A DNA stretch of 64,000 bases from Locusta migratoria (GCA_026315105.1 CM048744.1:344995668-345059667), one strand, 5' to 3'; positions 10,316 through 21,817 are shown, counted from the first letter of the stretch. Notes: generated by a model not told the origin, from the letters alone. Numbers and translations: made by a program.

Positions 10316-12723
10316 CAGGGTGTTACAAAAAGGTACGGCCAAACTTTCAGGAAACATTCCTCACACACAAAGAAAGAAAATGTTATGTGGACATGTGTCC
10401 GGAAACGTTTAATTTCCATGTTAGAGCTCATTTTAGTATTTACGGATGAGGCTTCATTCTAACGTGATCAAATTGTAAATTTTCACAATCAACATTTGTG
10501 GGCTGACGAGAATCCGCACGCAATTGTGCAATCACGTCATCAACACAGATTTTCTGTAAACGTTTGGGCAGGAATTGTTGGTGATGTCTTGATTACGCCT
10601 CATGTTCTTCCACCTACGCTCACTGGAACACGTTATCATGATTTCATGATGTGCTGCTAGAACATGTGCCTTTACAAGTACGACACAACATGTGGTTCAT
10701 GCGCGATGGAGCTCCTGCACATTTCAGTCGACGTGTTGAAAAGAGTACGCAATATAATTTTCACATAATTTTGCCTGTTATAGAGCTTTGAGCATGTTTT
10801 GTTATAAAAACCAAAGCTATAATTCTGCAGAAAATAAATTTATGTATATTTTGTACAATTTCACTAATCGATATAACATACTGTACTCATTTTCATATCT
10901 TTGCTGTCAACCAAAGACTTTGTTTTATCTTTGGAGTGTGTCTTGCACTCACAGTTGTTGCGTTAAAATAGTCAAGGTGTGACCTTCGTGTAGAGAGGAG
11001 TCGGTGTGTGACCTTCGTGCAGGATAGTTTATGTAGAGTTGCAGTCGTGAAACTGTCGGGTTCGTCTGTCTATGTGTTAGACTCGAAGAGTAAAAATTCA
11101 GTTTTGAAGAGTCGCAGCCAACTCTGCAGATTAAAAATTTTGTATGGAAATTTATGTCTCAAATAAGGTAAACTTGTACTTTTCTATTGTTATGTATGGT
11201 AGCCTGTATGTAGCCTATATTGTAGTTGGTTTGTCTTTTGGGTAATGAATACTGTTTAATTCAGCTCGCATTTATCATTTATCCCCGTGTCAGTTTACCA
11301 GTTGCTCGTTCCTTTCACCAATTTGAATTGCTATCCGTTCTGATCATTGTTTCTTATGATAGAGTTGCATAATTATTGTGTTTGTAAATTTGTATGCTAA
11401 TTAGAACAGTTCAGTTTAGGCATTTTGTGATGATCAGTTGGTCTATTAATGAGAGCAGGAAGTAATTTGTTCATAATTGTACTAAAGATCATAGTTAAAG
11501 ATTTTCTCAGTCTCACTGAAAGTTCAGATTATTAAGGTAGTTAATGTTAGTAACAGTTAAAGTGATTTGTTTGATTAGAAGAGAAGTAGATCACGTAAAG
11601 AGATGAGACATATTTGCAGTGTGTGATACTTGAAATCTTTACCAGATTTGTAGAAAATTTTTGTTACATTGAATCTGTATGGTAATTGTTGTACAAATAG
11701 ACACATTATCAAGTGCAGTAATCTTGATATCCAATTAATATCAAATATCCTTGTTTGGCATTCTGTTAATTCAAGTAGCAAAATTATCAATGTAGTAGCA
11801 CTTTCTGTTCGCTCTCGCAGTCGAATTGTACATGTATAGTCGCTGCTGGTATATGGAGCACGCTAACAGATCTGAACATTTCATTTGCTCACATTGTTTT
11901 TCACACACGAGATTAATGTGTAGACCAATTACGAGTTTAATTACTGTTGACTTATTAACAACTGTACAATTTAAAGTGTTATCCGTTGCGCATCAAACTA
12001 AACCACATTTACGTAAGATCATTGCATCCCATGTCAGTTTCAATTTATTCTAACAGGGCAAAGGAAGGTACTAAGTCTCATTGCTTAGTCAAATTATTTT
12101 GTTACCAAAACCACAACAGAACATTTATTTGGGAATTTTAGCGGGGACGGTCTCTTAACAAAAACAGTGACACGCTCGCCCCACAAACACATACTACTTT
12201 TCATTTCAAACAAACACACACTACTTTTAGTGTTCGTACGCTTCTCAACAACAGATTCGGTGACAGATGGATTGGTAGAGGCGGACCAATTCCATGACCT
12301 CCACGCTCTCCTGACCTCAACCCACTTGACTATCATTTATGGGGGCATTTGTCTACGCAATCCCGGTACCAAATGTAGAGACTCTTCGTGCTCGTGTTGT
12401 GGACGGCTGTGATACAATACGCCATTCTCCATGGCTGCAGCAGCGCATCAGGGATTCCATGCGACGGAGGGTGGATGTATGTATCCTCGCTAACGAAGGA
12501 CATTTTGAACATTTCCTGTAACAAAGTGTTTCAAGTCACGCTGGTACGTTCTGTTGCTGTGTGTCTCCATTCCATGATTAATGTGATTTGAAGAGAAGTA
12601 ATAAAATGAGCTCTAACATGGAAATTAAGCGTTTCCGGACACGTGTTCACATAACATATTTTCTTTCTTTGTGTGTGAGGAATGTTTCCTGAAAGTTTGG
12701 CCGTACCTTTTTGTAGCACCCTG
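10316..12723 (+). mobile_element. Tc1/mariner-superfamily TIR element, internally deleted and interrupted
   Basis: Long terminal inverted repeats of about 115 bp begin cagggtgttacaaaaaggta at 10316 and end with the mirror sequence at 12723. Between them lie pieces of a transposase. FTDEASFQRDQIVNFHNQHL (from about 10441) and FMRDGAPAHFSR (about 10696-10731) cover the first and second acidic residues. RTLLNNRFGDRWIGRGGPI followed by a S-P-D-L-N-P-L-D-Y-H-L-W-G-H stretch (from about 12237) covers the third. The transposase N-terminus is missing (the left TIR runs straight into the catalytic core at about 10435), and frameshifts follow 12345. A 1,492-bp foreign insertion splits the core. The motif spacing identifies the IS630-Tc1-mariner superfamily; it is non-functional. 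Confidence 0.85.
10738..12229. mobile_element. 1.5-kb insertion with 5-bp TSD (possible solo LTR)
   Basis: This segment interrupts the transposase frame of the surrounding TIR element exactly between two copies of gtgtt (10733-10737 and 12230-12234). The flanking transposase sequence is continuous once it is skipped. It has no long reading frame and no TIRs. A 5-bp duplication and a length of 1.5 kb would fit a solo LTR, but its ends are not TG...CA, so the class is open. It contains a short direct repeat of gtgtgaccttcgtg at about 10976 and 11007. Confidence 0.6.
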
Positions 12724-12930
12724 GATGACACAACAGAAAACAAGGTGACATTGCCTGCTTAAGACGACTGCTTAGCCTACACGAAAGATATCAAGTTGAA
12801 ATTTTCACGGTGGGTAATTCAAATGTGGAGGTATTGATTTAGCACTTTGACGGAAAAGGGTCGTATAGCCAATTACGCCCATAGTCCATCACAGTGCCTA
12901 ATAGTAATATTTGGGTACATTCCTCACTTA

Positions 12931-13662
12931 TGCTTAATTAATTGACACTAAGTAAAGAAAAGTGTGAAGTAATACACATGACCACTAAAAGAAATCCGCT
13001 GAACTTCAATTACGCGATAAATCAGTCAAACCTTAAGGTCGTAGATTCTACCAAATACCTAGGAGTTACAATTACGAACAACTTTGACTGGAGAGAACAC
13101 ATAGAAAATATTGTGGGGAAGGCGAACCAAAGGTTACGTTTCATCGGCAGAACGCTTCGAAGATGCACCAGCTCCACCAAAGAGACTGCCTACATCACAC
13201 TTGTGCGTTCTCTCCTGGAGTACTGTTGCCCCTTGTGGGAACCTCACCAGGTGGGACTGACGGAAGACATTGAGAAGGTTCAGAGAAGGGCAGCTCGTTT
13301 TGTTCTATCCCGTTACGGGTGGGGGGGAGGGGGGGAAGCGTCACGGAAATGTTGCACGAATTGGGGTGGAAATCATTAAAAGAAAGACGTTATTCATTGC
13401 GGCGTGATCTGTTTGCGAAGTTTGAATCACCGACTTTTAGTTCTGAATGTGAAAATATTTTGCTAGCACCCACCTACTTAGCGAGACATGACCATCCCAA
13501 TAAAATAAGAGAAATCAGATCGAAAACGGAACGATTTAGGTGTTCTTTCTTCCCGCGCGCTACTAGAGAATGGAACGGTAGAGAAAAGTTATGAAAGTGG
13601 TTAATGAACCCTCTGCCAGGCACTTAAATGTGATATGCAGAGTATCTATGTAGATGTAGAAT
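12931..13662 (+). pseudogene. CR1-like LINE 3' end (RT C-terminus and tail)
   Basis: The frame from 12942 encodes EKCEVIHMTTKRNP, then YLGVTITNNFDWREHI, RFIGRTLRRCTSSTKE and LEYCCPLWEPHQVGLTEDI, and then VQRRAARFVLSRYG. It shifts at a G-rich run (13318-13337) and resumes as SVTEMLHELGWKSLKERRYS to EWNGREKL (13343-13594). After the stop comes the family 3' end ctctgccaggcacttaaatg and a short tagatg tail. The copy is 5'-truncated, as is usual for LINE insertions. One frameshift in a homopolymer and moderate divergence suggest it is younger than the 6-8 kb copy. Confidence 0.85.
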
Positions 13663-14593
13663 ACGACGGACTGTCTCGTTATTATTTATAGCGGGCAACT
13701 TTGCTTCTTTCGTTATCGTCTTAATCATTCTCCATAAATTCCCTCCAGGTTTCACCTTAATCAAGGCGAATATTTTGAAGTTATAGAATTCCTGCGCCGT
13801 CTCAATTATGAACTTTCCGGTTCTTTAATCTGTACACCTGTTATAACGTCATTTTATGTTTTAGGTCTGATAGATTTATCGTTGTGACCTCTCTGAGGAC
13901 TGCGGTGCTGCTGCGGCCTTACGATATGACACTGTGTACAGCGGTACGAGTTGTGGGTACCGGTTGCAAGGCATGCAGGGCGGCGATGTGGTAAGGGAGT
14001 TCCCGGCGCCAGCAACGCGGAAAACGCAGCAGCGACGAGTTTGGCATGAAAGGGAGGCGCAGATCGTGTGCGGGATTTCGAAGTCGTGCAGATAAATCGA
14101 CGTATCTGAGCGTGGGGAACTTCCCTTTCTTATCCTAGGCGTAATCCTCCGCACAGCTGCGGGCAGCGACTCTGCAACGCCACGATATGTACAGTACTAT
14201 TATGTAATCGGCAGCACAGAACACGCTTTCTAGACCATTCCTGAAAGGAGGAACATTTCTCCTGTGTCATTATTCATTCTGCTTATTATCTTGTGAAGCT
14301 GAAGTTTGCATAATTTTCCTGTTCATTCGCCGTTTGGCACCTCGTACCAAAAACGTTGTCTGTGAAGAATCTTTGTACTTGTTTTGTATTAGTTTTACCT
14401 TTGACATACATTTATTTATCACCTCTTGTCAAATTTTACCCAAGTCTGTATGATTGTTCCATGTGACTTTCTTTCTTGCAAATAAAAAATGTTATTTTTT
14501 TCTAATTGTCGTTTACTTACGTAACTTGTCATGTAATTAAATTCTTCAAATTGTTGTTTCTTAGTTACTTAGTACAATACTTAATAATTTCGC
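13663..14593. other. Unannotated stretch
   Basis: No gene or repeat recognised. 13870-14160 is noticeably GC-richer than its surroundings, but its open frames show no recognisable protein. Confidence 0.4.
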
Positions 14594-14604
14594 ACCTCTT
14601 CTTC

Positions 14605-14814
14605 GCCGGCCGCGGTGGCCGAGGGGACTGAGGCGCTTCGGTCACGGTCTGCACGGCCACTACGGTCGGGGGTTTGAATTCCCCATCGGGCATGGATATT
14701 TGTGCCGTCCTTAGAGTTAGCTAGTTGATAGTAGTTTGTAAGTTTAGGGACTGATGACCTCGTGGTCAGGTCCCATAAGCTATATAACCATTTGAACATT
14801 TTTTGAACCACTTC
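14605..14814 (+). mobile_element. tRNA-derived SINE
   Basis: Full-length copy. Its head is gccggccgcggtggccgag (A box), followed by a gggggtttgaattccc B box, the shared central block and the gaacattttttgaa tail. Flanks (cctcttcttc and ccacttcttc) suggest an imperfect target-site duplication. Confidence 0.85.
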
Positions 14815-14970
14815 TTCATACACTTTCCTACAGTACCTTTATCTTTTGCCTATTTATGTGATTCTTTGATGAATATCTTGTAAAATCATTACCATAACAT
14901 TTGTTTACTGTAATCTTTCTACCTCGTGCTGTCGTAACAGCCCAAAAGTAGTTTGTGATAAGTATTAAAT

Positions 14971-15215
14971 ATGAAACTTCCTGGCAGATTAAAATTGTGT
15001 GCCGGAAACGGGACTCGAACCTGGGACCTCTGCCTTTCGCGGGAAAGCGCTCTACCACTGAACTACCCCGACACGACTCACGATGCCGCCTCACAACTTT
15101 ACTTCCGCCAGTACCTCGCCTTCCACTTTCCAGACTTCACAGAAATTCTCCTGCGAACCTTGCAGAACTAGCACTCCTGGAAGAAAGGATATGGTGGAGA
15201 CATGGCTTAGTTATA
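14971..15215 (-). repeat. Second tRNA-derived repeat family, copy 1
   Basis: The segment starts gaaacttcctggcagatta and contains a minus-strand tRNA-like part with a B box (ggttcgagtcc) and an A-box-like tagttcagtggtagagcgc. It continues into catggtggagacatggcttag-like sequence. A clear second copy lies at 45361-45753. The family differs from the gccggccgcgg SINE in both head and body. Confidence 0.7.
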
Positions 15216-16094
15216 CACATATTACACACAATGTAGAATATTACACCAGTGTCGTGTGTTTTTCCGTGATTTTAAGTTTATTATTTGCCTAAGAGAGAAA
15301 AGGGATATGCTTTAAGAAAAATCAGGTGAAATATACTACCTGTGAAGAACAAAACGAGTATAGACTAAGGAATAACTGCTCCCTTTGTAGCACAGGGTAT
15401 TGTATAACTCCTTTACAATTCGACGTAGATGTCAAAGGAGAAGGAACTAAAACTAAGAGGGAGATAAAAAAATAACAATGATGGGATAAAGTAAAAAGGG
15501 AAAATGAGTCATAATTAAGTAATCTTTTGATGGACTACACAGTCTACTGATTGTAGAATATGGATCAATATTAAATCAAACAAAGACGGAAATAATGAAA
15601 AATAGCAGATATGAGGCTGTTAACGAAGTTACTACAAAAACTGCGTAGCTGTTACATTGGAGGTTAATAATGTATAACGTATCGTAGACAAAGCAAGGAG
15701 GCTACAGCAAGCAGAAAAAGTTTCCTACGCTATAACAAAGTTCTCTGGCATCATAGGCGAAAGAAATTTCTGTAATTGTACGAGGGCGCGCAGAAAACAA
15801 ATTCCTTCCATTTTTATGTGAAAACTCTTAAAGGTTATAAACTAAATCAGATTTTAAACAATCTATATATTTTTTCATAACTGCATAGTCATTTCTCAAC
15901 ACAGTCACCGAGGTGAGGTAAATCTTTACGGAACATGAGACCACTTTGATGTACCATCACTGTGCAATGACTGACTTGGTTGCACGAAACCACAACCTGA
16001 TCTCTGCTTGCGTAGTACTATCAAACTATAGTCCTCCAAGGTATTATTAAAGTTTTAAATATTTCATTTTTTAAACCGTCATCTGTATAGACTC
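15216..16094. other. Mostly unannotated; possible transposase relic near 15.9 kb
   Basis: AT-rich. The part at about 15880-16025 (ctcaacacagtcaccgag ... gatctctgcttgcg) resembles antisense fragments of mariner-type transposase sequence I have seen in insects, but no readable motif survives, so I give it as a suspicion only. Confidence 0.3.
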
Positions 16095-16099
16095 AACTT

Positions 16100-16145
16100 T
16101 ATTTCTAACGGTTTCGATTCATGGAATCATCTTTGTAGAAGGGCT
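16100..16145 (-). repeat. Isolated hammerhead-like core relic
   Basis: On the minus strand GATGATTC-cat-GAATC-GAAAC forms a hairpin followed by GAAAC, the same layout as the cores in the fold-back elements. The CTGANGA box is damaged (ACAAAGA). No inverted partner is visible. Confidence 0.4.
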
Positions 16146-16685
16146 ATAAAAACATGGAAAATACAATTAAAGATACAAAGACAACTATAAAATTCCAAAT
16201 GATCAAAAATTTTTCACAGTTATAGAGTAGTTACAAAGTTGGGCAATTACTGGTTTAAGCAAACATAAAATGAACGCATGGCCATAAACAGTCATATTCC
16301 TTATAACACACTAAATGTTACTATTATCCAGACATGTAACTATATCTTATGTGGTACTAATAGCGACAACATATGTATTAAATAAATATCTAAGTTTACG
16401 TCACAAACCGTTATCTTAGGCACTAAAATTCGGAGTCCCTCTGTTGGTAGAGTGTTGTTGCTTGCCTCAATGCAGCAGGTACATCGACCGAGTAATACGC
16501 ATCACATAATACCTCAACCGATTTTGGGAACAGGGTAAAAATCTGGGGTCTTACTTCTCAGCACGTCCTCATATGTCCGAAGCACGTCACTGCATGTAAA
16601 TGAACAAAGGAATAGCTCAAAAGCAGGAAAAGGGACCTCTGAGATGTGGTGCTTGAAAAGAGGTACTGAAAAGTAAGTGGATAAT

Positions 16686-17344
16686 GAGGTAATCAATGTG
16701 AGACTTTAACTTTTCCCGGCGTAAGGAATGTTCAAACAACTTACGGGTATGCTGCCGGGTGACGTCGTCGACAACCGCCGATATTTCGGCAGGAGAACAC
16801 CCTGCCATTCTCAAGGCACAACTGCACTTAAGGAAGCAATGTGCAAGCGTATTTAATACCTCGGTTTGCAAAGTGTAAACAAGGAAGATAACACACACAG
16901 TACAAGCCACAGCAGAGTCAACTCAACCAAAGGTGACCAAACATCAAAAATATTGTTATTAAGGAAGCTGTTGAAATTAAACTAGCAAGCGAACTTATAA
17001 ACAGAGATGGTGGTTTTTGTTTAAATTCTGCTTGGAATCCGGCACTGTCTCTCGTCAAAAAACAGAGGGATAAAATTAATGTTGCCTCACCTGTTGATTA
17101 AGTCACTATCGATATTTTTGATGTTTGGTCACCTTTGGTTGAGTTGACTCTGCTGTGACTTGTACTGTGTGTGTTATCTTCCTTGTTTATACTTTGCAAA
17201 CCGAGGTATTAAATACGCTTGCACATTGCTTCCTTAAGTGCAGTTGTGCCTTGAGAATGGCAGGGTGTTCTCCTGCCGAAATATCGGCGGTTGTCGACGA
17301 CGTCACCCGGCAGCATACCCGTAAGTTGTTTGAGGTAATCAATG
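16686..17344. mobile_element. Fold-back element E2, 13-bp TSD, hammerhead-like arms
   Basis: Inverted arms 16732-16953 and 17121-17331 are separated by about 170 bp. A direct repeat gaggtaatcaatg flanks the unit at 16686-16698 and 17332-17344. On the left only, 33 bp (16699-16731) lie between the direct repeat and the arm, a one-sided tail. Each arm carries a perfect stem-II-like hairpin GGCAGG...CCTGCC followed by GAAA (17250-17285 on plus, 16783-16816 on minus). The upstream box is CTTGAGAA rather than CTGANGA. Both arms contain the same open frame of about 60 codons because they are copies of each other; I do not regard it as a gene. Interpretation as a Penelope-like, non-autonomous element is inferred. 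Confidence 0.65.
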
Positions 17345-17871
17345 ATTTGATTCTTTGCAGAACCAATAATTGAGAGAAAACTTAGGTTAATACGACATTT
17401 GTTACAAGATCACGAAATAAGTATCCTAATAATAGAAGAAACAGAAAGGGTTATATCGGTCTCAGAAGCCGATGATTTGAAAAAATAAAAGTCTCGTGTG
17501 TTAATTAAGGTGAAGATATTGATACTAGTGAGTTTATAGTGACGGACTGTATCAAATTTGACTGATGAGAAAGTTACGTGTAACGGAACACTGATCTTAG
17601 GTGCTCATTTTGGGGAGGAATGCCACTCGTATACATTCGCAAGACGAATTTTCTGTTCATCAACAGAAATGTTCGTGCTTCTACATTAATATCTCGGTAT
17701 ATGGTTTCCTAACTGGACAGAGGTTCAAAGTATCGAGGAGTTGTAAGCCACGTGGAAAGCACAGCTCAGCAGTAAATACTTCTAACTTAACGTAGAAATC
17801 CGTGCTGAAGCATTGACGTAAAGACCACGTAGCGTCTAGATCCTCATCAGAGACGCTTTTCCCGAACTCTT
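17345..17871. other. Unannotated stretch
   Basis: No gene or repeat recognised. Confidence 0.5.
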
Positions 17872-18325
17872 TCAGCACTCAAAGGATAAAAATGCAGCCC
17901 TCGGTCGCAAATTTAAAATTATTTAACCTGGTTTCGGCAATAACTATGATTGCCTTCATCAGAAATTATAAAATAAAACAAGTCACAAAAATAAAAAATA
18001 TACAACTCAGCTGTCAAGCTTACGTCACAAAATTTAAAAAGAACATTTTCTAGAAAAAGCTAGCCACTATGGCCCACACGCCTGCACGAAGACATCACAC
18101 TGAAATTCTTTGTAAATTTTGTGACGTAAGCTTTACAGCTGAGTTGTATATTTTTTATTATTTGACTTGTTTTATTATACAATTTCTGATGAAGGCAATC
18201 ATAGTTATTGCCGAAACCAGGTGAAATAATTTTTCATTTGCGACTGAGGGCTGCATTTTTATCCTTAGACGTTGTAACGGTCGCTGACAATAGAAGCTGT
18301 GTTCAAAATTTTATTTGTCAGCACT
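17872..18325. mobile_element. Fold-back element E3 with canonical hammerhead cores
   Basis: Arms 17882-18043 and 18107-18266 are inverted copies with a 63-bp spacer. An 8-bp direct repeat tcagcact flanks the unit (17872-17879 and 18318-18325), and about 51 bp (18267-18317) extend beyond the right arm only. Each arm has an unaltered core: CTGATGA, stem II AGGCAA...TTGCC, GAAAC (18186-18217 on plus; 17931-17962 on minus). The one-sided tail resembles the E1 tail (both run gttgt...gctga...agc...gtt-aaaatt). No protein is encoded. Confidence 0.7.
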
Positions 18326-19214
18326 GTTTCCCCATTGTGTATTCATTCCAAAAGTGCCTCTGTTATGTTTTGGGATCTTTTCCGTATCATGATTAGGGTA
18401 CACTCATTCCAGCATGTATTTTTCAACATTCTCGGTGAATGATTGTTGCCTATCTGCTAAATTCTTTGACCACTTACTTCTTCTAAGAGGACAAGAATCG
18501 TATTCACTTGATTCAACGCACACGTTTCCTGGTTTTCCAGAGACTCAGGCAACCTGTTCCGACGGGAATGGCCCGATGAATCATCGTACCTTAATCAGAA
18601 GAGGACTTCAATCAGCTGGAATAGCAATCAACACACCTACTATTTGGTATCTGCATGAACTGTAATCATCAGTGAGTGCCTACAGCTATATATGGCATAT
18701 CTGAAGCAATTTGTGGTCTGTCTTTCTGACCAACTTGAGGCCATTATCATGGCTAATAAACATTCCAAATGCGAAACCACTTACACGAAACTTCTAGTTG
18801 TAGCGCTCCTGTACAGGATTATTTCTCTGCATTAATTCACTACGTGATACAAACTTTTCGTTCTGCGTCATTACCCTTTATTAACATTAGTCCAGATATC
18901 CCCCTCAAACTTGTGTATCATCTCAATTCTCTGGCGTCGATTTATACGCATGTCACAGCACATTGTGTACGCCCATGCACCAGGACTTTGTTGTTGTATA
19001 CCTACAAGCTCATGAAGTCAAACTTGGCCAGTGTTGGCACAATAACCGTAAGCCTGTTTTTGCAAAATTATTCTCCCTCAACGTACTGGAAAATACTGTA
19101 CTATTGCGTGAAGTATTAAACATTCCCCAGTTGTGGTGTGTAAGGTTAGCAGTCCAGCCGTTTTCTTATTGATGGGTAGGAAATGGAATATGTGTAAAAA
19201 GCATTTAAGTAAGG
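18326..19214. other. Unannotated stretch
   Basis: No recognisable gene or element; the 116-codon frame at 18769-19119 has no identifiable motif. Confidence 0.4.
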
Positions 19215-19559
19215 TACAATTGTTTCAGTTGTTGTGCTCTTTAGTCCGCGGACTGGTTTGATGCAGCTCTCCACGTTTTCCTGTCCTGAACATGCCTCTC
19301 CATCTGAGAATAAGAACGGCAACCTACATCCTACATATTCGTCCCTCGGTCTCTCTGAGATTTTTACACCACACACTTCCTTCTACCGCTAAGTTGACGA
19401 TATCTTTTTTGAAGTGTCAGAATCTGTCCCGACAACCTATACCTTCTCTTAGGATATGCCAGAATTCCTTTTCTCCCCAATTCTATAGAGCACCTGCTCA
19501 TTAGTTACGTGATCTACCCATCTAATCTTCATCATTCGTCTGTAGCTTCTATCATCTTT
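19215..19559 (-). pseudogene. RTE-like LINE 3' end, antisense
   Basis: Antisense to the 3' part of the LINE family at 28.3-29.4 kb. It runs from agtccgcggactggtttgatgc through ggtctctctgagatttttac to ttagttacgtgatctaccca. These correspond to the G-R-P-R, T-N-E-E-V-L and D-R-V segments of that protein. The frames are closed and the copy is 5'-truncated. A SINE abuts it at 19560. Confidence 0.65.
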
Positions 19560-19712
19560 TTGTAAATCTATGGGACTTAACTTCTTTGGCCAACACTCCC
19601 TAGGATAACAAATTACTTAAACTAATCTAAGGACAACACACCCACTCATGCCCGAGGGAGGACTCGAACCTCTGAGAGCGAGCAACCTCGCGCTCCGCAC
19701 CAAGGTTCCTAT
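19560..19712 (-). mobile_element. tRNA-derived SINE, partial
   Basis: The family tail (tttgtaaatctatgggactt), central block and tRNA-like B box (gaggactcgaacctctg) are present. The A-box end is truncated or lost near 19712. Confidence 0.75.
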
Positions 19713-20446
19713 GACCTCCCTAGAAAATACAGTGGTCTGTAGTCTGTCTGGCTTTTCATTAAAAATTGTGAAAAAAGTTCTACAGGTGAAAACTGCACAA
19801 CAGTAAACCTCAAACGGATAAAACTCCATTGTTTGGTAAAATGTGTTGAACGAATCGTTATCACTTTTGAATAAAATCACTTCCAAGCTTTCTGAATGTA
19901 AATCCGGCTTGTTAAAGTTAGCATCAGAAACATATTTTTTCTCGGCGAGAAGCAGATAACCCAGGCAATTGTGTGCTGTCGTTGGTTCTTCGCGTAATAT
20001 TCAAAGTTAAATTGAACTGAAAAAGTGACATTGTGAATTCGTCCAACATCGTTGTTAAGGTCTCATTATGGAATAAAAGAATTGTCTCATTTCATGGCCC
20101 TAGAATTCTAAAGACACTTTTCAATCGGTTGCGTAATCTCAGCACAACGTAGATCGAAAAAAATTTACTTCTACTTGTAATACATTTAGAAACACTTTAA
20201 ATCACACTATAGGCAAACTTTCACAGTAATAGTAGTAAAGTCGCATTTCGCAGTCAACAGTTAAGTCGCAAACAGAAGATACAGTACGCCTACATTCATG
20301 GATATGGATAGTACACATCATCGAGTCACCGTTGATTTTTACTATTCTTAGTATCGAAAGCATTTCTTAACTTAGGTAGTTAATATTTAAAATTCAATAA
20401 ATGTTCTTATATCAGGCCTGAAAGAGACGTTATTCGCAAATAAAAG
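19713..20446. other. Unannotated stretch
   Basis: No gene or repeat recognised; AT-rich. Confidence 0.5.
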
Positions 20447-20907
20447 CTGTGGTGGCTCAATGGCCTGGTGAAAGTCTTTCAATTGGACGCCACTTCGGCA
20501 ACTTGCGTGTTCCTAGCATATCCAACCGGGGAAAGGAAAGGGGACCTGCAGCTTAACGTGGAACCCGAACCACGTGTCGTTTCTGGCGACGCATCGTTGA
20601 GAGTTAAAGGACGGGTTAAAAATGTTCAAATGTTTGTAAATCTATCGGACCAAACTGCGTGGTCATCAGTCCGTAGCTTACAAACTACGTAAACCTAAGG
20701 ACAAACACACACACCCATGCCCCAGGGAGGACTCGAACCTCCACGGCGAGCAACCGCGCACTCCGCAGCGAGACGCTTTAGACCGCTCGGCTACTCCACC
20801 GCGGCAAAGGACGGGTTAAAGCGGAGCTGAAAACAAATGAGAGGTCCAACCGGGTTTCGAACCCGTGACCAGTTTCCAGTCGATCACTTTACCCCAAGAC
20901 CACTACG
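20447..20907. repeat. Composite repeat with tRNA-like end, split by a SINE
   Basis: The parts 20447-20620 and 20821-20907 are continuous once the SINE between them is removed. The second part contains a minus-strand tRNA-like region with B box ggttcgaaacccg at 20849-20866. It lacks a matching acceptor stem, so it is not a tRNA gene. I do not recognise the first part (gctgtggtggctcaatggcc start). Confidence 0.5.
20606..20820 (-). mobile_element. tRNA-derived SINE with 15-bp TSD
   Basis: The body 20621-20805 is bounded by perfect copies of aaaggacgggttaaa. Its head on the minus strand is gccgcggtggagtagccgag, a variant of the gccggccgcgg head. The rest of the body and the tail match the same family. 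Confidence 0.9.
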
Positions 20908-20910
20908 GTT

Positions 20911-20971
<61 letters not shown>

Positions 20972-20972
20972 C
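20908..20972. repeat. Poly-T tract
   Basis: About 60 T with a single interruption. Confidence 0.95.
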
Positions 20973-21099
20973 GCGCTTCAGGTATATCTATGCTCTGCGG
21001 TCGTTGTTTGGGTTCGTCCTTGATTATTGTTCTTTGAATCTTTGGCTCAGCTTTATTATTACAGAGGGCGTTTAGCCACCGGGCCCGTCAAAGCAGTGG

Positions 21100-21450
21100 T
21101 TACAAAACCAAATAAAATATTTCTGTAGACGTTGAAGAAGGAAGACAGGGCAAGGCTGGAGGCTTTTGAGATGTGGACATGGCGGATGATGAAATGAACA
21201 TGTTGGCTGGACATAGTGAACAATGAAGAGATTGCGAGTAGAGTGGGAGAGGCAAGACATTGGAGGTAATAAAAAAAAAGTAGGAAAAACAAAACTAGAT
21301 TGGGCTTGTATTGAGTGGCTATATGTGGAAAAACGAAATTAGATTGGGCATGTATTAAGTGGCTTATAAAACTGTCTTAGAGGATTATGTGGAATGGAAG
21401 AGAAGGGGAGGGATTAAGGTGCTTCAGATCGTAGATGATGTGATCGATGA
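21100..21450 (+). pseudogene. RTE-like LINE fragment of a second subfamily
   Basis: The frame around 21145-21270 reads ARLEAFEMWTWRMMK, then LDIVNNEEIASRVGEARHW. This parallels RIEAFEMWCYRRMLK and DRVTNEKVLNRIGE of the 28.3-kb LINE. The following 200 bp decay into stops but keep I-G-H-V-L and K-R-G-R-like pieces. It is a short, dead 3' fragment. Confidence 0.6.
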
Positions 21451-21719
21451 GTAAGAAGGAAGCAATGGTGTGTCCACCCTTTGCCTTTATGTCGACTTGA
21501 ACTTTACTCAAGACAGTTTCAATGAAGTATCAAACGTTAAGAGCCGAGACATAGGAGCTACTGATGGGACTTTGGAATCTGGTGCGAAGTCTGGTTGTGA
21601 CTCGTAGTAAAGGCGTTCCACTACTTTCACGTCGAAATTGTAGCAGTGATATTACCGACGAACTATTATCCCATACAACATTCTTTATGACTAGATGCAG
21701 TATAATGTTGATAAAGGCA

Positions 21720-21817
21720 ATGCGGGGATAGCCTTGCGGTCTGAGGTGTCATGTTACCGATCGTCGGGCCGCCCTCGACGGAGGTTTGAGTCCTTCAGGC
21801 ATGTGTGCGTGCGTGCG

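Noticed and set aside
16617..17373. Two similar frames (16617-16910 minus and 17155-17373 plus) that could suggest a duplicated gene
   Set aside because: They are the same sequence read from the two arms of fold-back E2, which is explained as a mobile element.
20836..20907. tRNA gene on the minus strand
   Set aside because: B box and anticodon-like arm are present but no complementary acceptor stem; it belongs to a repeat.
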